A model generated the notes under the pieces. The model saw only the letters and a list, made by a program, of their open reading frames with translations. It did not search any database and was not told the origin of the DNA. From the NCBI GenBank assembly GCA_017460955.1, contig JAFTZY010000070.1, positions 62,001 through 126,000 on the forward strand: a DNA stretch of 64,000 bases, written 5' to 3'. The DNA comes from Oscillospiraceae bacterium (GTDB lineage: Bacteria; Bacillota; Clostridia; Oscillospirales; Ruminococcaceae). Position numbers and translations under genes: made by a program. Shown here piece by piece: positions 1-7,684 of this stretch (its first letter is position 1; every line of letters starts with the position of its first letter).

Positions 1-121
1 CCGCATTGAGCTGGCAGCCGAAGCTATGAAGATAGGCCAGCGGCTGCACGGGGAAGCTCTCGATCCATGCACGCACTGCCTTCTGACATTCTTCCGGGGA
101 GGGGATCGTCTGTGTCTGCAA
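1..121 (-). CDS. miaB: tRNA methylthiotransferase MiaB, N-terminus only
   Basis: MiaB is a radical SAM enzyme that adds the 2-methylthio group to N6-isopentenyl-A37 of tRNA. Only the first 40 codons are in the window; the gene runs off the left edge. The peptide contains LAYLHSFGCQLN, which matches the MiaB N-terminal motif with the first Fe-S cluster cysteine. No ATG fits. A TTG at 121 lies 9 bases after an AAAGGAG ribosome site (131-137), so TTG is the chosen start. A strong promoter lies upstream, divergent from speA. Identification rests on a short segment. Confidence 0.72.
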   Translation of the reverse strand, partial: MQTQTIPSPEECQKAVRAWIESFPVQPLAYLHSFGCQLNA

Positions 122-172
122 AAGCAGTCACTCCTTTCCGGTAACTTTGCCCGTCAGAGCGGGCGCTCTTAC

Positions 173-201
173 ATTATAACACATCCTGCCGGAAAATGCA
201 A
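173..201 (-). promoter_or_regulatory. sigma-A promoter of miaB
   Basis: On the minus strand TTGCAT (196-201) and TATAAT (173-178) are separated by 17 bases, and a TG precedes the -10. The block is nearly the mirror image of the speA promoter at 262-290. Confidence 0.8.
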
Positions 202-261
202 GCGTTGTGAACTGCTGCAAATCCGGCGGGTGATTTTTTGACGGCAAATATCCGGTTTCTA

Positions 262-290
262 TTGCATTTTCCCGGCGAATGTGTTATAAT
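262..290 (+). promoter_or_regulatory. sigma-A promoter of the polyamine operon
   Basis: TTGCAT (262-267), 17 bases, TATAAT (285-290), with TGT before the -10 as an extended -10. Transcription would start near 297, leaving a leader of about 33 bases before the speA ATG, too short for a riboswitch. Confidence 0.82.
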
Positions 291-329
291 AGGAATAATT
301 CTGATTCTGGAGGATGGAAGAAAACGGCT

Positions 330-1778
330 ATGAATATCGAAAAACAGAAAAGTGCGCCCATTTATGAGGCGCTCGAACGCTTCCGCCGGCAGCGGGTCGT
401 TCCGTTCGATGTCCCCGGCCACAAGCGGGGACGGGGCAATCCGGAGCTGGTACAGCTCCTTGGTGAAAAATGCGTGGGGCTCGATGTCAATTCCATGAAG
501 CCCCTGGACAACCTGTGCCATCCCGTTTCGGTCATCCTCGAAGCCGAAAACCTGGCCGCCGATGCCTTCGGTGCAGCCCATGCCTATTTCATGGTCGGCG
601 GCACCACCTCCTCCGTGCAGAGCATGATCCTCACCGCCTGCAAGGCCGGTGACAAGATCATCCTCCCCCGCAACGTCCACCGCAGCGTCATCAATGCGCT
701 GGTGCTGTGCGGTGCCGAGCCCGTGTACGTCAATCCCGACGTGGATGCCCATATCGGCATTGCCCTGGGGATGGAGCTCACGGCTGTTGAGGAGGCCATC
801 CGCCTGCATCCGGATGCCGTGGCGGTCTTTGTCAACAACCCCACCTACTACGGCATCTGCTCGGACCTGCGCTCCATCGTGGAGCTGGCCCACCGCTTCG
901 GCATGATGGTCCTGGTGGATGAGGCACACGGCACGCACCTGTCCTTCCATGAGGACCTGCCCGTCTCCGCCATGGAGGCGGGAGCAGATATGGCAGCCGT
1001 TTCCATGCACAAATCCGGCGGCAGCCTCACGCAGAGCTCCCTGCTGCTGCTCAGCGCCGCCGTCAATACCCGCTATGTCGAGCAGATCATCAACCTCACA
1101 CAGACCACAAGCGCCTCCTATCTGCTGCTCTCGAGCCTGGACATCTCCCGGAGAAACCTTGCCCTGCGCGGCCACGAATCCTTCGAGAAGGTCGCTGCCA
1201 TGGCCGAATATGCCCGCGAGGAGATCAACTCCATCGGCGGCTACTACGCATACGGGAAGGATCTGGTCAACGGCAGCTCCATCTTCGATTATGACGTCAC
1301 CAAGCTCTCGGTCTACACCCGGGACATCGGCCTGACGGGCATCGAGGTCTATGATCTGCTGCGGGATGAATACGACATCCAGATCGAATTCGGCGACATC
1401 GGCAACATTCTCGCCTATATCTCCATCGGCGACCGCATCCAGGACATTGAGCGCCTGGTGGGGGCGCTCGAGGACATCAAGCGGCTGTACGCAAAGAGTA
1501 CGCAGGGCCTGCCCGGTGCGGAGTACATCACCCCCATCGTGGCATGCAGTCCGCAGAAGGCCTTCTATGCCGACAAGGCCTCCGTCCCCATCCGGGAGAC
1601 GGCAGGGCGCATCTGCGGCGAATTCGTCATGTGCTATCCGCCGGGGATCCCGATCCTGGCACCGGGGGAGATGGTCACACGGGAGATCGTGGACTACATC
1701 CTCTACGCCAAGGAAAAGGGCTGCTCGATGCAGGGCCCCGAGGACGGCACGCTCGAATATCTCAACGTTCTGGCATGA
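330..1778 (+). CDS. speA: arginine decarboxylase (Orn/Lys/Arg decarboxylase, fold III short form)
   Basis: PLP-dependent decarboxylase of 482 residues. It most likely converts arginine to agmatine, because agmatine deiminase and N-carbamoylputrescine amidase are encoded five and six genes downstream. The PLP lysine lies in SMHKSGGSLTQSS (about Lys228), and the DVPGHKRG motif near residue 28 is typical of the family. Length fits the short Bacillus-type SpeA without the N-terminal wing domain. The ATG at 330 is preceded by GGAGG (309-313); no other in-frame start fits. It is the first gene of a seven-gene operon. Lysine or ornithine as substrate cannot be excluded from sequence alone. Confidence 0.88.
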   Translation: MNIEKQKSAPIYEALERFRRQRVVPFDVPGHKRGRGNPELVQLLGEKCVGLDVNSMKPLDNLCHPVSVILEAENLAADAFGAAHAYFMVGGTTSSVQSMILTACKAGDKIILPRNVHRSVINALVLCGAEPVYVNPDVDAHIGIALGMELTAVEEAIRLHPDAVAVFVNNPTYYGICSDLRSIVELAHRFGMMVLVDEAHGTHLSFHEDLPVSAMEAGADMAAVSMHKSGGSLTQSSLLLLSAAVNTRYVEQIINLTQTTSASYLLLSSLDISRRNLALRGHESFEKVAAMAEYAREEINSIGGYYAYGKDLVNGSSIFDYDVTKLSVYTRDIGLTGIEVYDLLRDEYDIQIEFGDIGNILAYISIGDRIQDIERLVGALEDIKRLYAKSTQGLPGAEYITPIVACSPQKAFYADKASVPIRETAGRICGEFVMCYPPGIPILAPGEMVTREIVDYILYAKEKGCSMQGPEDGTLEYLNVLA

Positions 1779-1788
1779 GGTGACGTCT

Positions 1789-2154
1789 ATGCTGCTGCAT
1801 GAATATCTGGCGTATGTCCGGGATACGTTCGGTGCTATACCGGAATACCTCTGGGCGCGCTCGCCCGATTCCTTCGCCCTTCGGCACACGGACAGCCGCA
1901 AGTGGTTTGCGTGCGGGATGCGCGTATCCGGGACGGTGCTGCACCTGGACACCCCCGAGGTCCGGGACATTGTGGATCTCAAGGCCGACCCGATGACGAT
2001 CGGCTCGGTGCGGTGTGAGCCGGGGGTCCTTCCGGGCTATCATATGAACAAGGCGCACTGGATCACGGTGCTGCTCGACGGCACGGCGGACGATGCGCTC
2101 ATCCGGGCGCTGACGGAGGACAGCTTCCGGATCACCCGTGCAAAAACAAAATAA
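1789..2154 (+). CDS. MmcQ/YjbR family protein
   Basis: A 121-residue protein of the YjbR/MmcQ family (CyaY-like fold, DNA-binding-like). The signature is KWFACGMRVSG near residue 38, then LKADP, and YHMNKAHWITVLLDG near residue 84. The ATG at 1789 follows GAGGTGA; it sits 10 bases after the speA stop, and speE follows 14 bases after its own stop, so it is inside the polyamine operon. No catalytic role is known for this family, and nothing here shows a part in polyamine chemistry. A missing S-adenosylmethionine decarboxylase might be expected at this position, but the sequence does not resemble SpeD. Confidence 0.8.
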   Translation: MLLHEYLAYVRDTFGAIPEYLWARSPDSFALRHTDSRKWFACGMRVSGTVLHLDTPEVRDIVDLKADPMTIGSVRCEPGVLPGYHMNKAHWITVLLDGTADDALIRALTEDSFRITRAKTK

Positions 2155-2168
2155 GGAGGGTGGGCATC

Positions 2169-3029
2169 ATGGATTTCTGGTTTTCCGAAATGCATACCCA
2201 TAATGTGAAAATGTCCATCCGGGTCGAGCGTCAGCTCTTCTCGGGACACAGTGATTTCCAGCGGATCGACGTGTTTGAGTCCGAGGAATTCGGCAGATTT
2301 CTCACCTCGGACGGCTCTGTGATCTTCTCGGAGAAGGACGAGTTCACCTATGACGAGATGATCGTCCATGTTCCCATGGCGGTCCATCCCCATGTCCGGC
2401 ATGTGCTGGTCATCGGCGGCGGCGACGGGGGCGTGGCAAGGGAGCTTTCCTACTACGACGAGATCGAGCGTATCGACGTGGTCGAGCCCGACGAGATGTT
2501 CGTCAGGGTCTGTCGGGAGTTCTTCCCGGACAACGCCAGAGGCCTGGACGACCCGCGGGTCACGGTCTGCTACCGGGACGGACTTCGGTTCCTGCGCGGC
2601 AAGCACGACGAGTACGACCTCATCATCAACGACTCGACCGACCCCTTGGGCCACACAGCGGGGCTGTTCACGAAGGAATTCTACGGCAGCTGCTACAAGG
2701 CGCTGCACGAGGACGGCATCATGGTCTACCAGCACGGCTCCCCCTTCTTTGACGAGGACGAGGATGCGTGCCGTGCCATGCACCGCAAGGCCTACCGGAG
2801 CTTCCCCATCAGCCGCGTCTATCAGGCGCACATCCCGACCTGCCCGTCGGGGTACTGGCTCTTCGGCTTTGCATCCAAGAAATACCACCCCTTACACGAT
2901 CTCGATGCCGCCCGCTGGAAGGCCCGGCATCTGAAAACCTGGTACTACACGGTCAATCTTCACATGGGCGCGTTCATGCTGCCCAAATATGTGGAGGATC
3001 TGCTCGAGGAAGAGGAGGATCGGGGATGA
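2169..3029 (+). CDS. speE: spermidine synthase-like aminopropyltransferase
   Basis: A 286-residue member of the spermidine synthase family. The S-adenosyl binding motif VIGGGDGGVARE lies at residues 80-91, and the catalytic segment INDSTDPLGHTAGLF follows. Family members transfer an aminopropyl group from decarboxylated AdoMet to putrescine. The ATG at 2169 lies 8 bases after AAGGAGG, better placed than the GTG at 2160. No AdoMet decarboxylase gene is in the operon, although the carboxyspermidine enzymes follow directly. The donor substrate is therefore uncertain: speD may be elsewhere, or this enzyme may have another role. Confidence 0.85.
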   Translation: MDFWFSEMHTHNVKMSIRVERQLFSGHSDFQRIDVFESEEFGRFLTSDGSVIFSEKDEFTYDEMIVHVPMAVHPHVRHVLVIGGGDGGVARELSYYDEIERIDVVEPDEMFVRVCREFFPDNARGLDDPRVTVCYRDGLRFLRGKHDEYDLIINDSTDPLGHTAGLFTKEFYGSCYKALHEDGIMVYQHGSPFFDEDEDACRAMHRKAYRSFPISRVYQAHIPTCPSGYWLFGFASKKYHPLHDLDAARWKARHLKTWYYTVNLHMGAFMLPKYVEDLLEEEEDRG

Positions 3030-3069
3030 TCCCCTGCCGTATATCCAAGCTTTGAAGGAGGAACCCACT

Positions 3070-4323
3070 ATGAAACTACTCGTGATCGGCTGCGGCGGTG
3101 TTGCGACCGTTGCCATCCACAAATGCTGCCAGAACCCCGTATTCACGGAGATCTGCATCGCCTCCCGCACGGTCTCCAAGTGCGAGGCACTTGCCGACAA
3201 GCTGCGTGACAAAACCAAGGCCGTCCTCACGACCGCCACGGTCGATGCGGACAGCCTTACGAGCCTGACGGCGCTCATGAACGGCTTTAAGCCCCACACC
3301 GTCCTGAACGTGGCACTCCCCTACCAGGACCTGACCATCATGGACGCGTGCCTGCAGTGCGGTGCCAATTATGTGGATACCGCCAATTATGAGGCGGAGG
3401 ACACGGACGACCCGGCATGGCGTGCCGTCTATGAAAAGCGCTGCCAGGAAAAGGGCTTCACGGCGTATTTTGACTATTCGTGGCAGTGGGCATATCAGGA
3501 GCGCTTTGAAAAGGCAGGGCTCACGGCCCTCCTCGGCACGGGCTTTGATCCCGGTGTCACGAGCGTGTTCACCGCCTATGCCTTAAAGCACTATTTCGAT
3601 GAGATCCACACCATCGACATCCTCGACTGCAACGGCGGCGACCACGGCTACCCCTTCGCCACCAATTTCAATCCCGAGATCAACCTGCGTGAGGTCTCCG
3701 CCAACGGCTCCTACTGGGAGGACGGGCACTGGGTCGAGACAAAGCCCATGGAGATCAAGCGCGAATACAACTTCGCCGGCGTCGGTCAGAAGGATATGTA
3801 CCTTCTGCACCATGAGGAGATCGAGTCCCTTGCCAAGAACATCCCCGGTGTCAAGCGCATCCGTTTCTTTATGACCTTCGGGCAGAGCTACCTTATGCAC
3901 ATGAACTGCCTGCAGAATGTCGGGATGCTGGGCACCACGCCCGTGGAATTTGAAGGACACGAGATCGTCCCCATCAAGTTCCTCAAGGCCCTCCTGCCCG
4001 ATCCCGCCTCCCTGGGGCCGCGCACCGTGGGCAAGACCAACATCGGCTGCATCTTCACCGGCGTGAAGGACGGCAAGGAGAAGCACGTTTATATCTACAA
4101 CATCTGCGACCACCAGGAGGCCTACAGGGAGACCGGCGCACAGGCCGTTTCCTACACCACGGGCGTTCCGGCCATGATCGGCACGGCCCTCGTTGCCTCC
4201 GGCGTCTGGAAGGGCGCGGGCGTGTTCAACGTGGAGGAATTCGACCCCGATCCGTACATGGGGATGCTCGGTCAGTACGGACTGCCGTGGGTGGTGGATG
4301 AAACCCCCGTCCTCGTGGACTGA
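3070..4323 (+). CDS. carboxy(nor)spermidine dehydrogenase, saccharopine dehydrogenase family
   Basis: A 418-residue NAD(P)H-dependent reductase. The Rossmann motif VIGCGGVATVA is at residues 4-14, and GTGFDPGVT follows in the middle. In the alternative spermidine pathway this enzyme condenses putrescine (or diaminopropane) with aspartate semialdehyde to give carboxyspermidine. Assignment rests on the family-typical sequence and on the next gene, the matching decarboxylase. The ATG at 3070 follows AAGGAGG. A saccharopine reductase role is less likely because no lysine-catabolism gene is near. Confidence 0.85.
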   Translation: MKLLVIGCGGVATVAIHKCCQNPVFTEICIASRTVSKCEALADKLRDKTKAVLTTATVDADSLTSLTALMNGFKPHTVLNVALPYQDLTIMDACLQCGANYVDTANYEAEDTDDPAWRAVYEKRCQEKGFTAYFDYSWQWAYQERFEKAGLTALLGTGFDPGVTSVFTAYALKHYFDEIHTIDILDCNGGDHGYPFATNFNPEINLREVSANGSYWEDGHWVETKPMEIKREYNFAGVGQKDMYLLHHEEIESLAKNIPGVKRIRFFMTFGQSYLMHMNCLQNVGMLGTTPVEFEGHEIVPIKFLKALLPDPASLGPRTVGKTNIGCIFTGVKDGKEKHVYIYNICDHQEAYRETGAQAVSYTTGVPAMIGTALVASGVWKGAGVFNVEEFDPDPYMGMLGQYGLPWVVDETPVLVD

Positions 4324-4377
4324 GCCGTCCGCCGCTCCCGCGGCCCATGATCCCTACACAAGAGAGAGGTGAGTGCC

Positions 4378-5514
4378 ATGAACAACCAGCGCATTGCCAT
4401 GCAGGCCGTGCAGCATACCCCCGCCTATGTGCTCGATGAGGCGGCGCTCCTGCGCAATCTGGAGATACTCTCGGATGTGCAGGACCGAACGGGCTGTAAG
4501 ATCCTTCTTGCACAGAAGGCCTTCTCCATGTTCTCCGTCTACCCGCTGTGTGCGCAGTATCTGGCCGGTACCACGGCTTCGGGCCTGTATGAGGCAAGGC
4601 TTGCCCATGAGGAATTCCCAGGTGAGGTGCATGTCTACGCCCCCGCCTATAAGGAGGAGGAATTCCCGGAGCTTTTGCAGTATGCCGATCATATCTGCTT
4701 CAACTCCCTCGCGCAGCTCTCCCACTTTAAAGAGCACTGCGGCGGAAAGAGCATCGGCCTTCGGATCAACCCCGAATGCTCCACACAGGAGGACCCCATC
4801 TACGACCCCTGTGCGCCCGGCTCCCGGCTGGGTGTGCGGGCGGACGCACTGACGGAGGAGGCACTCGAGGGCGTTTCGGGACTGCATTTCCATACCCTGT
4901 GCGAGCAGGGTGCGGATGCCCTTGCCATCACGCTCGGTGCCGTGGAAAAGGAATTCGGCCCCTATCTGCACCGTATGGACTGGATCAATTTCGGCGGCGG
5001 CCACCACATCACCAGGCCGGACTATGACCTGTCCCTGCTCATCCGGCTCATCTCCGCCTTTGCAGAGCATTATGACGTCCAGGTCTACCTCGAGCCGGGT
5101 GAGGCCATTGCGCTGCGTGCCGGGTATCTGGTCACCGAGGTCATGGATCTGGTCGAGAACGAGCTCTCAACGGCCGTGCTCGACACCTCCGCGGCATGCC
5201 ATATGCCCGATGTGCTGGAAATGCCCTACCGTCCGCCGCTCTACTCCGGCGGCATGCCCGGGGAGCTCCCGCACACCTACCGCCTGTCCTCACGCACCTG
5301 CCTTGCCGGGGACATCATCGGCGACTACAGCTTCCGGGAGCCCCTGCAGATCGGGGACCGGCTGTGCTTTGAGGATATGGCGATCTACTCGATGTGCAAG
5401 AACAACACCTTCAACGGCCTGCCCCTGCCGGACATCGGCATCCTCCATACGGACGGCAGCTATGAGGTGGTACGGCATTTCGGCTACGCCGATTTCAAGG
5501 GGCGTCTGTCATGA
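4378..5514 (+). CDS. nspC: carboxynorspermidine/carboxyspermidine decarboxylase
   Basis: A 378-residue fold III (alanine racemase-like) PLP decarboxylase that removes the carboxylate from carboxyspermidine to give spermidine. The PLP lysine is in LLAQKAFSMFS (Lys47). A CxxDS-like segment of the active site is represented by LAGDIIGDY near residue 305. The ATG at 4378 follows GAGAGGTGAG. The stop codon overlaps the next start as ATGA, which points to translational coupling with agmatine deiminase. Length agrees with NspC proteins of Clostridia and Campylobacter. Confidence 0.88.
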   Translation: MNNQRIAMQAVQHTPAYVLDEAALLRNLEILSDVQDRTGCKILLAQKAFSMFSVYPLCAQYLAGTTASGLYEARLAHEEFPGEVHVYAPAYKEEEFPELLQYADHICFNSLAQLSHFKEHCGGKSIGLRINPECSTQEDPIYDPCAPGSRLGVRADALTEEALEGVSGLHFHTLCEQGADALAITLGAVEKEFGPYLHRMDWINFGGGHHITRPDYDLSLLIRLISAFAEHYDVQVYLEPGEAIALRAGYLVTEVMDLVENELSTAVLDTSAACHMPDVLEMPYRPPLYSGGMPGELPHTYRLSSRTCLAGDIIGDYSFREPLQIGDRLCFEDMAIYSMCKNNTFNGLPLPDIGILHTDGSYEVVRHFGYADFKGRLS

Positions 5515-6608
5515 GCACGCTGAAGGAACGGGGCTTTACCATGCCCGCAGAATTCTCCCCGCACGCCGCGACCGTCATGATCTTCCCCGAACGCCCCGGC
5601 TCCTGGCCGTATAACGCAGCGCCCGCCATGCCGTCCTTCCTGGCAGCATGGCGGGCGATCGCACAGGATGAGCGGCTCTTTCTGATCGTCTCGCAGCGCT
5701 CCCGCAGGCGGGCCGAGACGCTCACGCAGGACATCCCCGGCATCACCCTTCTCACGCTCGAACAGGACGATGCCTGGGCAAGGGACACCTGCCCGACCTT
5801 CGTGCGAAGGCCCGACGGCACCGTCATCGGCATCTCCTGGCAGTTCAATGCCTGGGGCGGGGACTATGACGGGCTGTACACGGACTATGCACAGGACAAT
5901 GCGCTTGCTGCCGCCTTCTGTAAAGCGGCAGGCTATCCGTGCGAGGAGGTACAGGATTTCGTGCTGGAGGGCGGCTCGATCCACAGCGACGGCGAGGGGA
6001 CGCTCCTGACAACGGAGTCCTGCCTGCTCTCCCCGGGGCGCAATCAGCATATGACCCGGGCGCAGATCGAGCGGACGCTGTGCGGCTATCTGGGCGCCGA
6101 GAAGGTCCTGTGGCTGCCGCGGGGCATCTATCAGGATGAGACGAACGAGCATGTGGACAATGTCTGCGCATTCATCCGCCCCGCCGAGGTCGTGCTGGCG
6201 TGGACGGACAACAGGGACGATCCGCAGTATGCGCTGTCGCTCTCGTGCCTGCAAATGCTCGAGCGTGCAGGGGATGCGAGGGGGCGCCGTATTACGGTAC
6301 ACAAGCTGCCCATCCCCGATCACCCGGTGTGCATCACGCCCCATGATCTGGCGGGCTTTCACTTTGCCGAGGGCGAGGACACCCGCGAGGCGGGGGAGCG
6401 TCTGGCGGCATCCTACGTCAATTTCTACTTCACCGGACGCTCCGTGCTCCTGCCGCAGTTCGGCGGGGAGAACGCACCGAGCGATGCAAGGGCACTGCAC
6501 ATCATGCAGACGCTGTGTCCGGACCGGCGGATCGTCCCCATCCCTGCCAGGGAGCTCCTGGTGGGCGGAGGGAATCTGCACTGTCTGACGCAGCAGATCC
6601 CAAAATAG
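5511..6608 (+). CDS. aguA: agmatine deiminase
   Basis: A 365-residue member of the peptidyl-arginine deiminase fold. It hydrolyses agmatine to N-carbamoylputrescine and ammonia. The catalytic cysteine is in GGGNLHCLTQQIP (Cys358), and the ligand-binding segment DDAWARDTCP is near residue 85. The start overlaps the nspC stop by four bases. Together with speA and the next gene it gives the arginine-agmatine-putrescine route. Confidence 0.93.
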   Translation: MSTLKERGFTMPAEFSPHAATVMIFPERPGSWPYNAAPAMPSFLAAWRAIAQDERLFLIVSQRSRRRAETLTQDIPGITLLTLEQDDAWARDTCPTFVRRPDGTVIGISWQFNAWGGDYDGLYTDYAQDNALAAAFCKAAGYPCEEVQDFVLEGGSIHSDGEGTLLTTESCLLSPGRNQHMTRAQIERTLCGYLGAEKVLWLPRGIYQDETNEHVDNVCAFIRPAEVVLAWTDNRDDPQYALSLSCLQMLERAGDARGRRITVHKLPIPDHPVCITPHDLAGFHFAEGEDTREAGERLAASYVNFYFTGRSVLLPQFGGENAPSDARALHIMQTLCPDRRIVPIPARELLVGGGNLHCLTQQIPK

Positions 6609-6618
6609 GAGGAGCTTT

Positions 6619-7494
6619 ATGAGAACTGTCACTGTCGCAGCCATCCAGATGGCCTGCACCCGGGATCCGAAGGAAAACCTCGGAACGGCCGAGCGTCTGA
6701 TCCGCGTCGCACACGCAGCGGGCGCACAGATCATCCTGCTGCCGGAGCTCTTTGAGCGGCAGTATTTCTGCCAGGAGCGCCGGTACGAGTACTATGCCTA
6801 TGCAAAGCCTGCCGCCGAAAACGAAGCCGTACAGCATCTGTCAAAGCTCGCGCATGAGCTGCAGGTGGTGCTCCCGGTGAGCTTCTATGAGCGCGACGGG
6901 AATGTGCTCTACAATTCCTGCGCCGTCCTCGATGCAGACGGTGCTCTGCTGGGCGTTTACCGCAAGACCCACATCCCGGACGATCATTTCTACCAGGAGA
7001 AATTCTACTTCACCCCCGGCAACACGGGCTTTACAGTCTTTGACACGCGCTATGCACGCATCGGCATCGGCATCTGCTGGGACCAGTGGTTCCCGGAGAC
7101 GGCACGCTCCCTGGCGCTGGCCGGCGCGGAGCTCCTGTTCTACCCCACTGCCATCGGCTCCGAGCCGATCCTGGAGACGGATTCCATGCCGCACTGGCAG
7201 CGCACCATGCAGGGACATGCCGCCGCCAACATCGTCCCGGTGATCGCCGCCAACCGTTTCGGCACCGAGGAGGTCACCCCCTGCGAGGAGAATGCCATGC
7301 AGCGCTCGGCACTGTGCTTCTACGGCTCGTCCTTCCTCACCGATGAGACGGGCGCCGTCATCGGCCAGGCAGAGCGCACGGGTGAGGGCTTCGTGTTCCA
7401 CACCTACGACCTCGATGCCATCGCCCGCGCAAGGCTCGAATGGGGCCTCTTCCGGGACAGACGGCCGGAGATGTACGGGGCGATCAGCGAATAA
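6619..7494 (+). CDS. aguB: N-carbamoylputrescine amidase
   Basis: A 291-residue nitrilase-superfamily amidase. It splits N-carbamoylputrescine into putrescine, CO2 and ammonia. The catalytic triad is visible as Glu43 (LPELFERQ), Lys116 (RKTHIPDD) and Cys153 (GICWDQWFP). The ATG at 6619 follows AGGAGGA, 10 bases after the aguA stop. It is the last gene of the operon and is followed by a GC-rich repeat and a terminator. Confidence 0.94.
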   Translation: MRTVTVAAIQMACTRDPKENLGTAERLIRVAHAAGAQIILLPELFERQYFCQERRYEYYAYAKPAAENEAVQHLSKLAHELQVVLPVSFYERDGNVLYNSCAVLDADGALLGVYRKTHIPDDHFYQEKFYFTPGNTGFTVFDTRYARIGIGICWDQWFPETARSLALAGAELLFYPTAIGSEPILETDSMPHWQRTMQGHAAANIVPVIAANRFGTEEVTPCEENAMQRSALCFYGSSFLTDETGAVIGQAERTGEGFVFHTYDLDAIARARLEWGLFRDRRPEMYGAISE

Positions 7495-7523
7495 AAACGT
7501 ATCAAGAGTCTCTGCAGAGGCTC

Positions 7524-7612
7524 CTGATACCTGCGGGGTGCGGGGCCGCAGGCCCCGCAATATAAGCCCCCGCCCCCAAGGGCGGGGGTGGGGTGGGGAG
7601 AACCCGCCCCAG
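7524..7612. repeat. GC-rich double-hairpin intergenic repeat
   Basis: Two adjoining GC-only inverted repeats: GCGGGGCC-gca-GGCCCCGC, then CCCCCGCCC-ccaa-GGGCGGGGG. The layout resembles the copies at 27839-27945 and 44296-44405, although sequence identity is lower here. It lies between aguB and the terminator. Confidence 0.55.
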
Positions 7613-7635
7613 AAAGAGACTTTATCGACAAACGA

Positions 7636-7666
7636 AAGAGAGGAAGCTTTATGCGCTTCCTCTCTT
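7636..7666 (+). terminator. terminator of the polyamine operon, possibly bidirectional
   Basis: A perfect 12-bp stem (AAGAGAGGAAGC and its complement) with a 7-base loop, followed by GTTGTTTTGTT on the plus strand. It sits between two convergent operons and may also serve the ispH operon, although the minus-strand side is less T-rich. Confidence 0.75.
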
Positions 7667-7684
7667 GTTGTTTTGTTGGGAAAA

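Noticed and set aside
174..1982. A 602-codon open frame on the minus strand opposite speA
   Set aside because: It is the antisense shadow of a GC-rich gene, lacks family motifs and covers the speA promoter region.
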